Positions 17,838 through 25,883 of a stretch of 64,000 nucleotides of DNA are shown in pieces; within the stretch, counting starts at the first letter, position 1; each line of letters begins with the position of its first letter. Under the pieces are notes generated by a model. That model saw nothing but the letters and a program-made list of their open reading frames with translations, did not search any database and was not told the origin of the DNA. The stretch is from UBA961 sp049426725 (lineage in GTDB: Bacteria > Bacteroidota > Ignavibacteria > Kapaibacteriales > UBA961): contig JBMSYN010000003.1 in NCBI GenBank assembly GCA_049426725.1, positions 1 to 64,000 on the forward strand, written 5' to 3'. Position numbers and translations under genes: made by a program.

Positions 17838-19519
17838 TTATGAAGACTTCCATTCTCAATTTTTGCCTTTGTTTGATCTTGTTTTTTTGTCTTGGCTTTC
17901 AAGTTCAAGGACAAGTGACAGGCGCAATTAAGCTTCCAAAACCTGGTTTGATGAAGCCGGGTGAATATGATACAACAGCCATTGAAAAAGCGGAATTGAT
18001 GGCGAAAGAAACGCTTGGAATGGTTGAAACCCCGGTTGATCCGGCAACTTATATCCTTGGTCCCAATGACATCCTCACGCTATTCATAGCTCCAATTTTG
18101 TATAAACCCGAGATTCCATCACATGCAGACATTCCGGTTTCACCCGATGGTCGTTTTGTAATTCCCGGAATCGGCGCAATCAATGTTGGTGGTAAATCAA
18201 TAGCGGAAGCTGAACAACTTGTAAAAGAAGAAGTAACCAAGACCTTGAAAACAAATGGAATTTCATTGTCATTAAGAAAGATGCGGACATTCAAGGTATT
18301 CGTTCGTGGTGCCGTGAGAAAGCCCGGAATCATACCGGCAACTCCGGCTGATCGCGTTTCGGAAATAATTGATAGAGCAGGTGGATTAATGTATGATGCA
18401 TCCATGAGAAAAATCAATGTCACAAGAACATTGTCAGTCAATTCCACGGTCAATGTCCCTGTCGACTTGCATGATTTCTATTTCAAGGGTGATAAAGCAG
18501 GCAATCCATTCCTTCATGGTGGTGATGTGATTTTTGTTCCTGCGCAATCATCAACTTCAGTCTATGAAGTTAGTGGGGAAGTTGGCAAACCCGGAACATT
18601 TGAATTCAAGCAAGGGGAAATGCTTTCATCAGCAGTTCTTTCAGCCGGGGGATTTCTTGAAACGGCACGATTGGATTCGATAGAAATCTCACGATTCAAT
18701 GCTGACAATCGAACTATCAAAACATGGTTCATCGATGCATCCGACATGGATTCCAAAACGATGCAATGTGCTGCTGATATTCCATTGGAATCGGGTGATC
18801 GTATTGCAATTCGAAAAAAACATGATTTCAGAAAACCTCATACGGTAGTGATCACAGGTGAAGTAATGAAGCCCGGACATTATGCCGTTGATCCTGAATC
18901 CATCACCGTTCATCAATTGATTGAAAGAGCAGGTGGATTCACAAAAGAGGCCTATCCACAGAGTTCACTTCTCATCAGACAAAGCGATGACAATAATGTG
19001 TACGACATTGAATATTGGCGTTTGGTCGCATTGCCACCTGATGCATTGTCCGATCGAGAAAAGGCATTCATGCGAGAAAAGAAGCGCGAGATTCGTGGAT
19101 TGATTGCCGTTGATTTTGCCACTTCTTCATCAAACAAGAGTATTCAATTGTCATTGGAAGATGAAGATTCAATTCATATCACAAGAAAGAAAGATTTCAT
19201 CAATGTATTTGGCAAGGTGAAAAATCCTGGAAGAATAAAGTTTAATCCTCAATATTCATATATGGATTATATCAAATCTGCCGGTGGATTCTCGACAAGA
19301 GCGGATGAAGATGAAACACTTATCCTCAAGCAGCGTGGAGAACAATTCATTGCAGACGATGATGAATATGAATTGCAACCTGGAGATCAGATTTTGGTTC
19401 CGGAAGTCCCGGAATCTACATTGACATTCTCTCAAATCTTAAGCATGGCATTGACAATCACTGCACAAATCATAACGGTTGTGGGTGTCATCTATACGAT
19501 TTCTCAGCAATCGAAATAA
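17834..19519 (+). CDS. SLBB-domain polysaccharide export protein (Wza-like)
   Basis: A 561-residue protein with an N-terminal signal peptide (MIMKTSILNFCLCLILFFC). The Poly_export domain begins near residue 75 (YILGPNDILTLFI, then VSPDGRFVIPGIGAINVGGKS). Several SLBB repeats follow, such as FKVFVRGAVRKPGIIPA, YEVSGEVGKPGTFEFK, VVITGEVMKPGHYAVDP and INVFGKVKNPGRIKFNP. A C-terminal hydrophobic helix (ILSMALTITAQIITVVGVIYTI) would cross a membrane, as in Wza. It forms the periplasmic or outer-membrane channel for exopolysaccharide or capsule. It works with the Wzz-like protein encoded 5 bases downstream. No polymerase or flippase gene is in the window. Confidence 0.9.
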   Translation: MIMKTSILNFCLCLILFFCLGFQVQGQVTGAIKLPKPGLMKPGEYDTTAIEKAELMAKETLGMVETPVDPATYILGPNDILTLFIAPILYKPEIPSHADIPVSPDGRFVIPGIGAINVGGKSIAEAEQLVKEEVTKTLKTNGISLSLRKMRTFKVFVRGAVRKPGIIPATPADRVSEIIDRAGGLMYDASMRKINVTRTLSVNSTVNVPVDLHDFYFKGDKAGNPFLHGGDVIFVPAQSSTSVYEVSGEVGKPGTFEFKQGEMLSSAVLSAGGFLETARLDSIEISRFNADNRTIKTWFIDASDMDSKTMQCAADIPLESGDRIAIRKKHDFRKPHTVVITGEVMKPGHYAVDPESITVHQLIERAGGFTKEAYPQSSLLIRQSDDNNVYDIEYWRLVALPPDALSDREKAFMREKKREIRGLIAVDFATSSSNKSIQLSLEDEDSIHITRKKDFINVFGKVKNPGRIKFNPQYSYMDYIKSAGGFSTRADEDETLILKQRGEQFIADDDEYELQPGDQILVPEVPESTLTFSQILSMALTITAQIITVVGVIYTISQQSK

Positions 19520-19524
19520 AGCAC

Positions 19525-20676
19525 ATGAATACTTCAATCCAACAACCATTCCTTTTCATATTTCTCAAACACAGATTGAGAAGCATTATGATTATTGCTT
19601 TGCTTTCAGGTGTGTTAGGATATGGAATAAGTTGGATAGTCCCACATGCATATCTCTCGACTGTTATGGTGCTCCCTGCTGAGCAGAAGAATTCCGGTAT
19701 GGGACTTGCTTCTTTGCTCTCGGGATCGCTTCCAAGTGGCCTTGGTGGAATGCTTCCCGGAGCTGATGCAAAAAACAGTTTTTTGTCACCCGAGATAGTT
19801 CTTTCCCGTTCACTTTCTGAATCAATAGTACATTCAAAAGCCCTCGACACATTTGAATTATTTACCATGATTCAACCTGAAGATCGAGTTGAAACAATAC
19901 AAGAAGCATTGAATATCGATACCCGTAGAAGTGGAATCGTTATCATTGAAGCTCAATGGTCAACGGGATTTTTCCCCGGATATGAGACAAAAAGAAATGC
20001 TGCCAAGATTGCATCTATCATTGCAAATGCAGCTTCCTCCGAAATTGATGCGCTTATCAAAAATAAAAGCATGACTTCTGCCAGAAGAGCCAGAATTTTC
20101 ATAGATACTTTGCTTGCTGAAAATAAACATGCATTGGATTCAGCATATACAGCAATGCAAATCTTTCAGCAGCAGAATAAAGTCCTTGAATTGGAAAATC
20201 AAGCAAAAGCTCTGGTGGAAAGCGCAGTGGCAGCTGGCGCTGAATTGTCAAAGGCAGAGATTGAATTATCAGTTGCCCAGCAGCAATATCAATCGGATGC
20301 TCCTGCAATTGCATTATTGCAAAAGAAAGTATCCTCACTTCGCTCTCAATATGCTAAAGTTCAAAATGGAGGTGTAGCAAGTGATGCATTCTCCATTCCA
20401 TTTTCCAAACTACCTGCACTCTCAAAGACATATGTAATGATGGTTCGTGATATAAAGATCATGGAGCAAATCAATGCATATTTACAATCACAAAGAACAC
20501 AAGAGTATATTCAAGAAATTCGTGATGTCCCCGCAATTCAAATCATTGAATCAGGAGTACCTGCGCGAAAACAACAATCACCAAAAAGACTGGTCTTTGC
20601 CGTGCTTACAATGTTTGCAGGTTTGATTTTTACCTTTGGATATCATATATTTCGAAGAATTTTTTCAATACATTGA
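19525..20676 (+). CDS. Wzz-like chain-length determinant protein
   Basis: A 383-residue inner-membrane protein with the polysaccharide co-polymerase layout. An N-terminal transmembrane helix (about 22-42: IMIIALLSGVLGYGISWIV) and a large periplasmic region rich in coiled coil (about 180-300) precede a second helix near the C-terminus (RLVFAVLTMFAGLIFTFGYHIF), itself preceded by the usual Pro-containing segment (PARKQQSPKR). There is no Wzc-type kinase domain. It sets polymer length and couples to the SLBB channel. Its last 60 bases appear to hold a promoter for the downstream cobalamin riboswitch. Confidence 0.88.
   Translation: MNTSIQQPFLFIFLKHRLRSIMIIALLSGVLGYGISWIVPHAYLSTVMVLPAEQKNSGMGLASLLSGSLPSGLGGMLPGADAKNSFLSPEIVLSRSLSESIVHSKALDTFELFTMIQPEDRVETIQEALNIDTRRSGIVIIEAQWSTGFFPGYETKRNAAKIASIIANAASSEIDALIKNKSMTSARRARIFIDTLLAENKHALDSAYTAMQIFQQQNKVLELENQAKALVESAVAAGAELSKAEIELSVAQQQYQSDAPAIALLQKKVSSLRSQYAKVQNGGVASDAFSIPFSKLPALSKTYVMMVRDIKIMEQINAYLQSQRTQEYIQEIRDVPAIQIIESGVPARKQQSPKRLVFAVLTMFAGLIFTFGYHIFRRIFSIH
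20622..20653 (+). promoter_or_regulatory. Candidate promoter of the cobalamin riboswitch transcript
   Basis: TTTG (20622-20625), 20 bases, then TATATTTC (20646-20653), one base off TAnnTTTG. It lies within the 3' end of the Wzz-like gene and would start transcription near 20660, about 20 nt before the aptamer. Only 3 bases separate the wzz stop from the aptamer, so a promoter here or read-through must be assumed. Confidence 0.4.
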
Positions 20677-20679
20677 ACA

Positions 20680-20785
20680 CTTGAGGTGCCTCCTTCGGGA
20701 GGAGAATAGGGAAATCCGTGAAAATCGGATACTGTGGCGCAACTGTAAACCATCAAGAATGGAAAGTCAGGAGACCTGCCTCAAG
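20680..20785 (+). ncRNA. Cobalamin (AdoCbl/B12) riboswitch aptamer
   Basis: Conserved cobalamin riboswitch elements occur in order. The closing stem is CTTGAGG (20680-20686) with CCTCAAG (20779-20785). Then come GGTGCC followed by a GCCTCC-TTCG-GGAGG stem-loop, AATAGGGAAATCCG-TGAAAAT-CGGAT, the B12-box part GTGGCGCAACTGTAA, a small CCAT/ATGG stem, and GAAAGTCAGGAGACCTGCC. Cobalamin binding normally represses the downstream gene. Here that is a secreted propeller-like protein, followed by a CobC-like phosphatase. Confidence 0.95.
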
Positions 20786-20930
20786 AATTTACATCATTGT
20801 CTTTGACGACAACATTCGCGCTCTACGAATGAGATGGAATACCACATCGCATACATGGATTGTAATGTTTTACAAGCATGCTTGCAATGTCAACTCCTTT
20901 CTTTCGGGGCGATGTTCATAAGGAGTATTT
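20786..20930 (+). promoter_or_regulatory. Riboswitch expression platform with SD-sequestering arm
   Basis: The 145 bases between aptamer and ATG hold no gene. The Shine-Dalgarno AAGGAGT (20920-20926) has a perfect 7-base complement, ACTCCTT (20893-20899), 20 bases upstream, so a hairpin can hide the ribosome site. Upstream stems TTGTC/GACAA and CATTCG/CGAATG (20813-20831) and the palindrome CAAGCATGCTTG may form the alternative fold or the kissing-loop partner. No U-run follows, which argues for translational rather than terminator control. Confidence 0.7.
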
Positions 20931-22262
20931 ATGAAACAAGCCGCCTATCTATTTGCATTTCTCATTTCTCAATGTGGTCTTTTTGCAAAAGATCCCCAAT
21001 TGATCATCACCGGTTATCAGCCATTGGCAATTCATAGAGTTGCGGATACTGTTCATGTATTTTGCAATGGACAAGACATAGATTATGATGGTGTATATGA
21101 GCAGGAAAGTGGTGAAAAACCTGCCATGTGGCTTATGTATGATGCCAATACCTATTCACTTCTGAATGTGGTAATCATGCAAAATGGATATTTCGATGTT
21201 CCATTCAGACCTGGATTGTCAAAAACAAGAATGTATCTCCCCCGAGGAAATAAAGTTGAAGTGTATGATTTATCAAAGCAAGAACTCATTGATTCTTCAA
21301 TGTTTATACTGCCAGATCCCAAATCCAAAATCACGGCAATTCATGTCATTACAACAAAAAACTCCTTTGGTGAAGCAGAGATGGCTCTTGCATTGTCTCA
21401 TAAAACTTCATTTACAGGTAAGGGAAACATGTCAGTGTTTAGTCTGATCACAAGACAACCATTGTTTCAAACCGAGATAGGCATCAATCCACAAATGATT
21501 CGTTCATATTATAATCTTCAATCTCAGTTAGAGTTCGCGATTTTGTGCGAGGGTACTTTTGGTGGAAAAAATTCCACTTTGCATACAATTAATCTAACAG
21601 ACCCAATGCAAGGAATGGTTTATGAGCTTGGAGATACCGGTAATTTCTTTCTTATCCAGGATCAATTAGCACTCACTGTGATGAATGGATCACATGAGAT
21701 CATACCAATCAATCTTTCGATGAAATCATTATTGCCTTCAATTCCTGTTGGTACTACAGGTTATGATGGACCTCGAGAAATCGTTTTGGATTCCATTCAA
21801 AGCAGAGTATATGTCTCAACATATGCATCTGATATTCGGATTGGTTCTTCCATTGATGGAACTGTGCTTGGTCTATGGAATCCCAAAGGTAAGCCGGAAG
21901 GTATGGCTTTAATCAATAATACTTTATGGGTTTGTAATGCTTTCAAGACAGGAGATTATGCCCCGGATTCCACCATTGCATTGTTTTCACTTGATGAATC
22001 TACCTCCATACACGAAGAAACTCCGGCAACAAAAGGTTCTTTTCTTTCACTAGCCGGATCTAGCAAAGTCATTCAATTGCCAATTGATATCGAGCAGGCG
22101 GAATATAGAGTGATTGACTCAAAAGGCGCAACTGTCTTAAGAGGCATGGTTGAAGCATCCGGTAAAGAACTTTCATTTGACGGCTTACCCATTGGTTTAT
22201 ATGTAGTTACGGTGCATTCTGCCAAGTTTGCATATAGTGCACTGGTATTATTGGGACCATAA
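20931..22262 (+). CDS. Riboswitch-controlled secreted propeller-like protein with T9SS-like sorting domain
   Basis: A 443-residue protein with signal peptide (MKQAAYLFAFLISQCGLFA). The body (about 20-360) shows repeated beta-strand blocks like a YncE-type beta-propeller, including MWLMYDANTYSLLNVV, GPREIVLDSIQSRVYVSTYA and PKGKPEGMALINNTLWVCN. The last 70 residues (QAEYRVIDSKGATVLRG, then LPIGLYVVTVHSAKFAYSALVLL) match a T9SS type A sorting domain, so it should reach the cell surface. Direct control by a cobalamin riboswitch recalls BtuG, the surface propeller that hands B12 to BtuB in Bacteroides. The B12-binding role is inference: BtuG is a lipoprotein next to btuB, and neither is true here. 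Confidence 0.75.
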   Translation: MKQAAYLFAFLISQCGLFAKDPQLIITGYQPLAIHRVADTVHVFCNGQDIDYDGVYEQESGEKPAMWLMYDANTYSLLNVVIMQNGYFDVPFRPGLSKTRMYLPRGNKVEVYDLSKQELIDSSMFILPDPKSKITAIHVITTKNSFGEAEMALALSHKTSFTGKGNMSVFSLITRQPLFQTEIGINPQMIRSYYNLQSQLEFAILCEGTFGGKNSTLHTINLTDPMQGMVYELGDTGNFFLIQDQLALTVMNGSHEIIPINLSMKSLLPSIPVGTTGYDGPREIVLDSIQSRVYVSTYASDIRIGSSIDGTVLGLWNPKGKPEGMALINNTLWVCNAFKTGDYAPDSTIALFSLDESTSIHEETPATKGSFLSLAGSSKVIQLPIDIEQAEYRVIDSKGATVLRGMVEASGKELSFDGLPIGLYVVTVHSAKFAYSALVLLGP

Positions 22263-22306
22263 AAAACCCCAATCCAAGTTTCTCTCCGAAAAGGGAAGAA
22301 TTATGG

Positions 22307-22314
22307 TATTTTTG
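22307..22314 (+). promoter_or_regulatory. Candidate -7 box for the cobC-like gene
   Basis: TATTTTTG fits TAnnTTTG, 30 bases before the ATG at 22344. The -33 position reads TCC rather than TTG. If real, the phosphatase and rodA have a start independent of the riboswitch. Confidence 0.4.
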
Positions 22315-22343
22315 CACATCATTGATTTCTTTCCGGATTTAGG

Positions 22344-22910
22344 ATGGACCTGTATTTTTTACGACATACGACCGTAGCTGTTGACAATGATGTGTGCTAT
22401 GGTCAAACGGAAATTCCTGTTGCATCAAGTTTTTTGCAGGAAGCCTCTGATACCATGAAATTGGTACCGGATAAAATGCATGCGGTGTATTTTTCCAGTC
22501 CAACACGTCGATGCATTCAACTCGCTGAATTCATCAGCAAAAGACCTTCCATGCAAGATCCTCGTTTGTCAGATCTGAATTTTGGCACTTGGGAACGCAA
22601 GAAGTGGAGTGAAATCGACGAAGAAGAATTGGAATCTTGGATGAATGATGTCATCTACAAAGCACCACCCGAAGGTGAATCCTATGAACAATTGATTTTG
22701 AGAGTCAAGGATTTTTTTGAAGAAGTCATCACCAAGAATTATAAGACTGTTGTTATTTCCACTCATGCCAGCATTGTCAGAGCAATTCTTTCTTATGTCT
22801 TGGAGATTCCATATCAAAGAACATTCGACATGCAAATTGCATTTGGTAGCATCACAAAAATTAGTGTTGATGGCGCATCTGTCACTGTTGAATATATAAA
22901 TCGAGTTTGA
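22344..22910 (+). CDS. cobC: Histidine phosphatase, CobC-like (alpha-ribazole phosphatase)
   Basis: A 188-residue cytoplasmic phosphoglycerate-mutase-like phosphatase. The catalytic RHT motif is at residues 7-9 (LYFLRHTT). CYGQTEIPVASSF and DPRLSDLNFGTWERKKWSEI are typical of CobC, and the second catalytic His lies in VVISTHASIVRAIL. CobC removes phosphate from alpha-ribazole-5'-phosphate (or adenosylcobalamin-phosphate) late in nucleotide-loop assembly. The placement just after a riboswitch-controlled gene supports a cobalamin role, though broad histidine phosphatases look similar. rodA begins 6 bases after its stop. Confidence 0.8.
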   Translation: MDLYFLRHTTVAVDNDVCYGQTEIPVASSFLQEASDTMKLVPDKMHAVYFSSPTRRCIQLAEFISKRPSMQDPRLSDLNFGTWERKKWSEIDEEELESWMNDVIYKAPPEGESYEQLILRVKDFFEEVITKNYKTVVISTHASIVRAILSYVLEIPYQRTFDMQIAFGSITKISVDGASVTVEYINRV

Positions 22911-22916
22911 TTCATT

Positions 22917-24200
22917 ATGTCCATGCAAACATTTTACGATGATTTTGCGGAAGAATTTGTTTCTTCTGAGTCCAGACAATCGAATTCAATGGCAGATTGG
23001 CTATTGATCATGGTTACTACATTGCTTTTTGCGATGGGACTCATTTCGATTTATAGTGCAACTTATGAAGCAGGTATGAGTGAGTATTTTACAAAGCAAC
23101 TATTGTTTGGCATTGTTGGTGCCGGCATTATGCTCAGTATAATGTTCATGCCGGAGCGGTGGCTTTTTGACTATGCTTATATCTTCTATGGTCTGGCTAT
23201 GCTTTTGCTCCTTGCCGTCATTTTGGTAGGGAAAACAGTGTATGGATCTAAAAGTTGGCTGACAATAGGACCATTGACATTTCAACCATCGGAACTTGGA
23301 AAAATTGCCACGCTGCTTGCCGTTGCACGATCGATATCTTCTCGAGGAAGAGATCTTAGTTCATGGAGTGATCTCATCATCCCAATTTTGCTATTCGTTT
23401 TTCCGATATCACTAATCATGCTGGAACCTGATTTTGGAAGTGCTTCGGTTTATGGTGTCACATTCCTTGGCATCATGTTCTGGGGTGGAGCCAATATCAA
23501 TCTCATTATGTTTCTGGTTGGCGCTCCGATTTCGGTAATCATGGGTTTCATCGGTAGGGAATGGGTTTTCCTTTCTAGTGTATTGTTTGGCTCAGTTCCG
23601 ATGATATTGAAAAGAGATCTAATGAAAACGCTTGCTTTGCTTCTCTTTTTCATTGCAATCGGGTTTTCCTCTCGATATGTATATGGCGTTTTAAAACCTC
23701 ATCAGCAAAGTCGTATTCAGACATTTTTGAATCCGGATAATGATCCACGCGGTCGGGGATATCATGTGATTCAATCAATCATGGCTGTTGGTAGCGGTGG
23801 TTTAACAGGTAAAGGATTCTTGCATGGAACGCAAACGCAACTGCGATATATTCCAAAGCAATGGACTGACTTCATATTCTGTGTGCCTACAGAGGAATTT
23901 GGTTTTATTGGTGGTGTTATTGTGATTGGATTGCTGACAATTTTAATCATGCAATGTTTGTCTATTGCCAGGCAATCCGGCAATGCTTTTGGCTCTTTGC
24001 TGAGTGCCTCGATTGGAGTTATATTCTTTTATCATGCAACGGTGAATATTGGCATGGCAATCGGTGCATTTCCTGTCATGGGGATACCTTTGCCATTTCT
24101 CAGCGCTGGTGGTTCTTCACTTGTGATGAATATGGCGTCGGTTGGAATTGTATTGAATGTATATAGAAATCGTAGAAAAGTTGGCAGAGTGAAAGTATAA
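22917..24200 (+). CDS. rodA: Rod shape-determining protein RodA (SEDS family)
   Basis: A 427-residue polytopic protein with about ten membrane helices. The SEDS signature is clear in IMAVGSGGLTGKGFLHGTQTQLRYIPKQWTDFIFCVPTEEFGFIGG and in MGIPLPFLSAGGSSLVMNM near the end. RodA polymerises glycan strands for cell elongation together with a class B PBP. The IPKQWTDFIF and GYHVIQSI wording fits RodA better than FtsW. A cytoplasmic N-terminal extension of about 25 residues (QTFYDDFAEEFVSSES) is longer than usual. There is no mreBCD or pbp2 nearby. Its stop is 3 bases from the convergent enzyme I stop. Confidence 0.9.
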   Translation: MSMQTFYDDFAEEFVSSESRQSNSMADWLLIMVTTLLFAMGLISIYSATYEAGMSEYFTKQLLFGIVGAGIMLSIMFMPERWLFDYAYIFYGLAMLLLLAVILVGKTVYGSKSWLTIGPLTFQPSELGKIATLLAVARSISSRGRDLSSWSDLIIPILLFVFPISLIMLEPDFGSASVYGVTFLGIMFWGGANINLIMFLVGAPISVIMGFIGREWVFLSSVLFGSVPMILKRDLMKTLALLLFFIAIGFSSRYVYGVLKPHQQSRIQTFLNPDNDPRGRGYHVIQSIMAVGSGGLTGKGFLHGTQTQLRYIPKQWTDFIFCVPTEEFGFIGGVIVIGLLTILIMQCLSIARQSGNAFGSLLSASIGVIFFYHATVNIGMAIGAFPVMGIPLPFLSAGGSSLVMNMASVGIVLNVYRNRRKVGRVKV

Positions 24201-24203
24201 AAC

Positions 24204-25871
24204 TTAATCTTTTTCATTATTGATGATTGTACTCTTGATGCCGGGAATCAGTGGGGGTGAAATACTGAAGTGTCGAATACCCATGTGAATCAATGTATTT
24301 GTAGCATCCGGGAATCCTGCAATTTCTCCACAAATTGAAACATCTTTATTTGCAGTAGTGCATGTCTTGACGATCTTTCGAATGAAACGAAAAACAGATG
24401 GATGAAAGATGTCATACAAATCAGCGACATGCTCATTGATGCGATCTGCTGCAAGAAGATATTGTGTGAGATCATTCGTTCCAATGCTGAAAAAATCGCA
24501 ATGTTTTAGATAAGAACGTATTTCCAATCCAACCGCCGGTGTTTCAATCATGATGCCAAAGGGCATGAAGGGGTCAAAGCGTATTCCTTCTGCAGTTAAT
24601 TCTGCTCGACATTCCTGTAATAATTCTTTGGCTTGAAGTACTTCCGACACATTTGTTATCATGGGGAGCATCAACTTGACATTTTTTGATTCAGACGCTT
24701 TTAATACTGCTCGCAATTGTGTTTTGAACACATCTTTTCTTTTAAGCAAATAGCGGATTCCGCGCACACCAAGTGCAGGATTGGATTCATTGGGAAGTCC
24801 CTCCGCAAATTTATCGGAACCAATGTCAAAAGCTCTGATAGTACACCATTCGGGATACACTTTTTGTGCACATGATCTATACCATTCAACCTGAGATTGT
24901 TCATCAGGAATTCTTCCATATCGAGCAATCTGAAATTCAGTTCTCAATAATCCAATGCCTTTTGCCCCGTATTGAATAGCTTCCGAAATATCACCAACAG
25001 AATCAATATTAGCACTAATGATAATAGGTGTTCCATGTTTGGTTTGTGATTCAATCTCGGTGAGTGCACCTAATTCCAAACGATGTTTAGATTCTTTTTC
25101 TATCTTTTTTAGATAGGAATTCGTGGTTTTCTTACTTGGATTGACAATGATGATACCATCATTTCCATCAATGATAATGGATTCACCAGTCTTGATTTTG
25201 TGAACGATATCATTTATTCCAATCACTGAAGTCATGGAGAGTGATCTAGCAAGAATAGAAGCATGTGAAGCAATACCACCAATCTCAGTGACAAATGCTT
25301 TGCATTTTTCCTGCTTGAAAGACATGATGTCTGTCGGAGTGATGGAAGTTGCAAAAACAATACTTTGTTCATCTACCTTGTGACTGATTGTTCTTTTTCG
25401 TAAAGCTGAAAGCAATTGTGAACTTACATGATCAAAATCAACGGCTCTTTCGCTAAGCACAGGATCTTTAGCTAGCAAGAAAAATTGTTTTTGAGCATTG
25501 AAATTATGGAAGATTGCATTTTCTGCGGTATAACCTTCGTTTATCTTGTTGCGAATCGCCTGATGCATATATGAATCATTCAGAATCATTGCATATGTTT
25601 CCAAGATATGTGACATTGAAGGAAATTCGTTTTTGCTGATATTGATGATATGATTGAATTGCTGCTCACTTCTTTCTACTGCTTGGGCAAAACGCTCAAG
25701 CTCATGGGGAATCTGACTATTGTCAATATGCTCCTCATAATCACTAATGAGATCATTATGTATGACAATCGCATGACCAAACACAATCCCGCGTGAAGCA
25801 GGTATGCCATGATATCGCCTTTCCTTATTGTCTTCTCTATGTTTAGAAGTTTGAGGCACATTGATTCCCAT
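24204..25871 (-). CDS. ptsI: Phosphoenolpyruvate-protein phosphotransferase (PTS enzyme I)
   Basis: A 555-residue enzyme I. The N-terminal part has RRYHGIPASRGIVFGHAIV. The phospho-histidine domain has H203 in GGIASHASILARSL. The PEP-binding TIM barrel shows GIGLLRTEFQIARYGRIPDEQSQ, FDIGSDKFAEG, RGIRYLLKR, FGIMIETPAVGLEI and SIGTNDLTQYLLAADR. The C-terminal catalytic Cys is in SICGEIAGF. It transfers phosphate from PEP to HPr. No HPr or EII gene is in the window, so it may feed a regulatory rather than a sugar-uptake cascade. It is the last gene of a nine-gene minus-strand run, 12 bases after the aminopeptidase. Confidence 0.93.
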   Translation of the reverse strand: MGINVPQTSKHREDNKERRYHGIPASRGIVFGHAIVIHNDLISDYEEHIDNSQIPHELERFAQAVERSEQQFNHIINISKNEFPSMSHILETYAMILNDSYMHQAIRNKINEGYTAENAIFHNFNAQKQFFLLAKDPVLSERAVDFDHVSSQLLSALRKRTISHKVDEQSIVFATSITPTDIMSFKQEKCKAFVTEIGGIASHASILARSLSMTSVIGINDIVHKIKTGESIIIDGNDGIIIVNPSKKTTNSYLKKIEKESKHRLELGALTEIESQTKHGTPIIISANIDSVGDISEAIQYGAKGIGLLRTEFQIARYGRIPDEQSQVEWYRSCAQKVYPEWCTIRAFDIGSDKFAEGLPNESNPALGVRGIRYLLKRKDVFKTQLRAVLKASESKNVKLMLPMITNVSEVLQAKELLQECRAELTAEGIRFDPFMPFGIMIETPAVGLEIRSYLKHCDFFSIGTNDLTQYLLAADRINEHVADLYDIFHPSVFRFIRKIVKTCTTANKDVSICGEIAGFPDATNTLIHMGIRHFSISPPLIPGIKSTIINNEKD

Positions 25872-25883
25872 TAAAACAGAACA

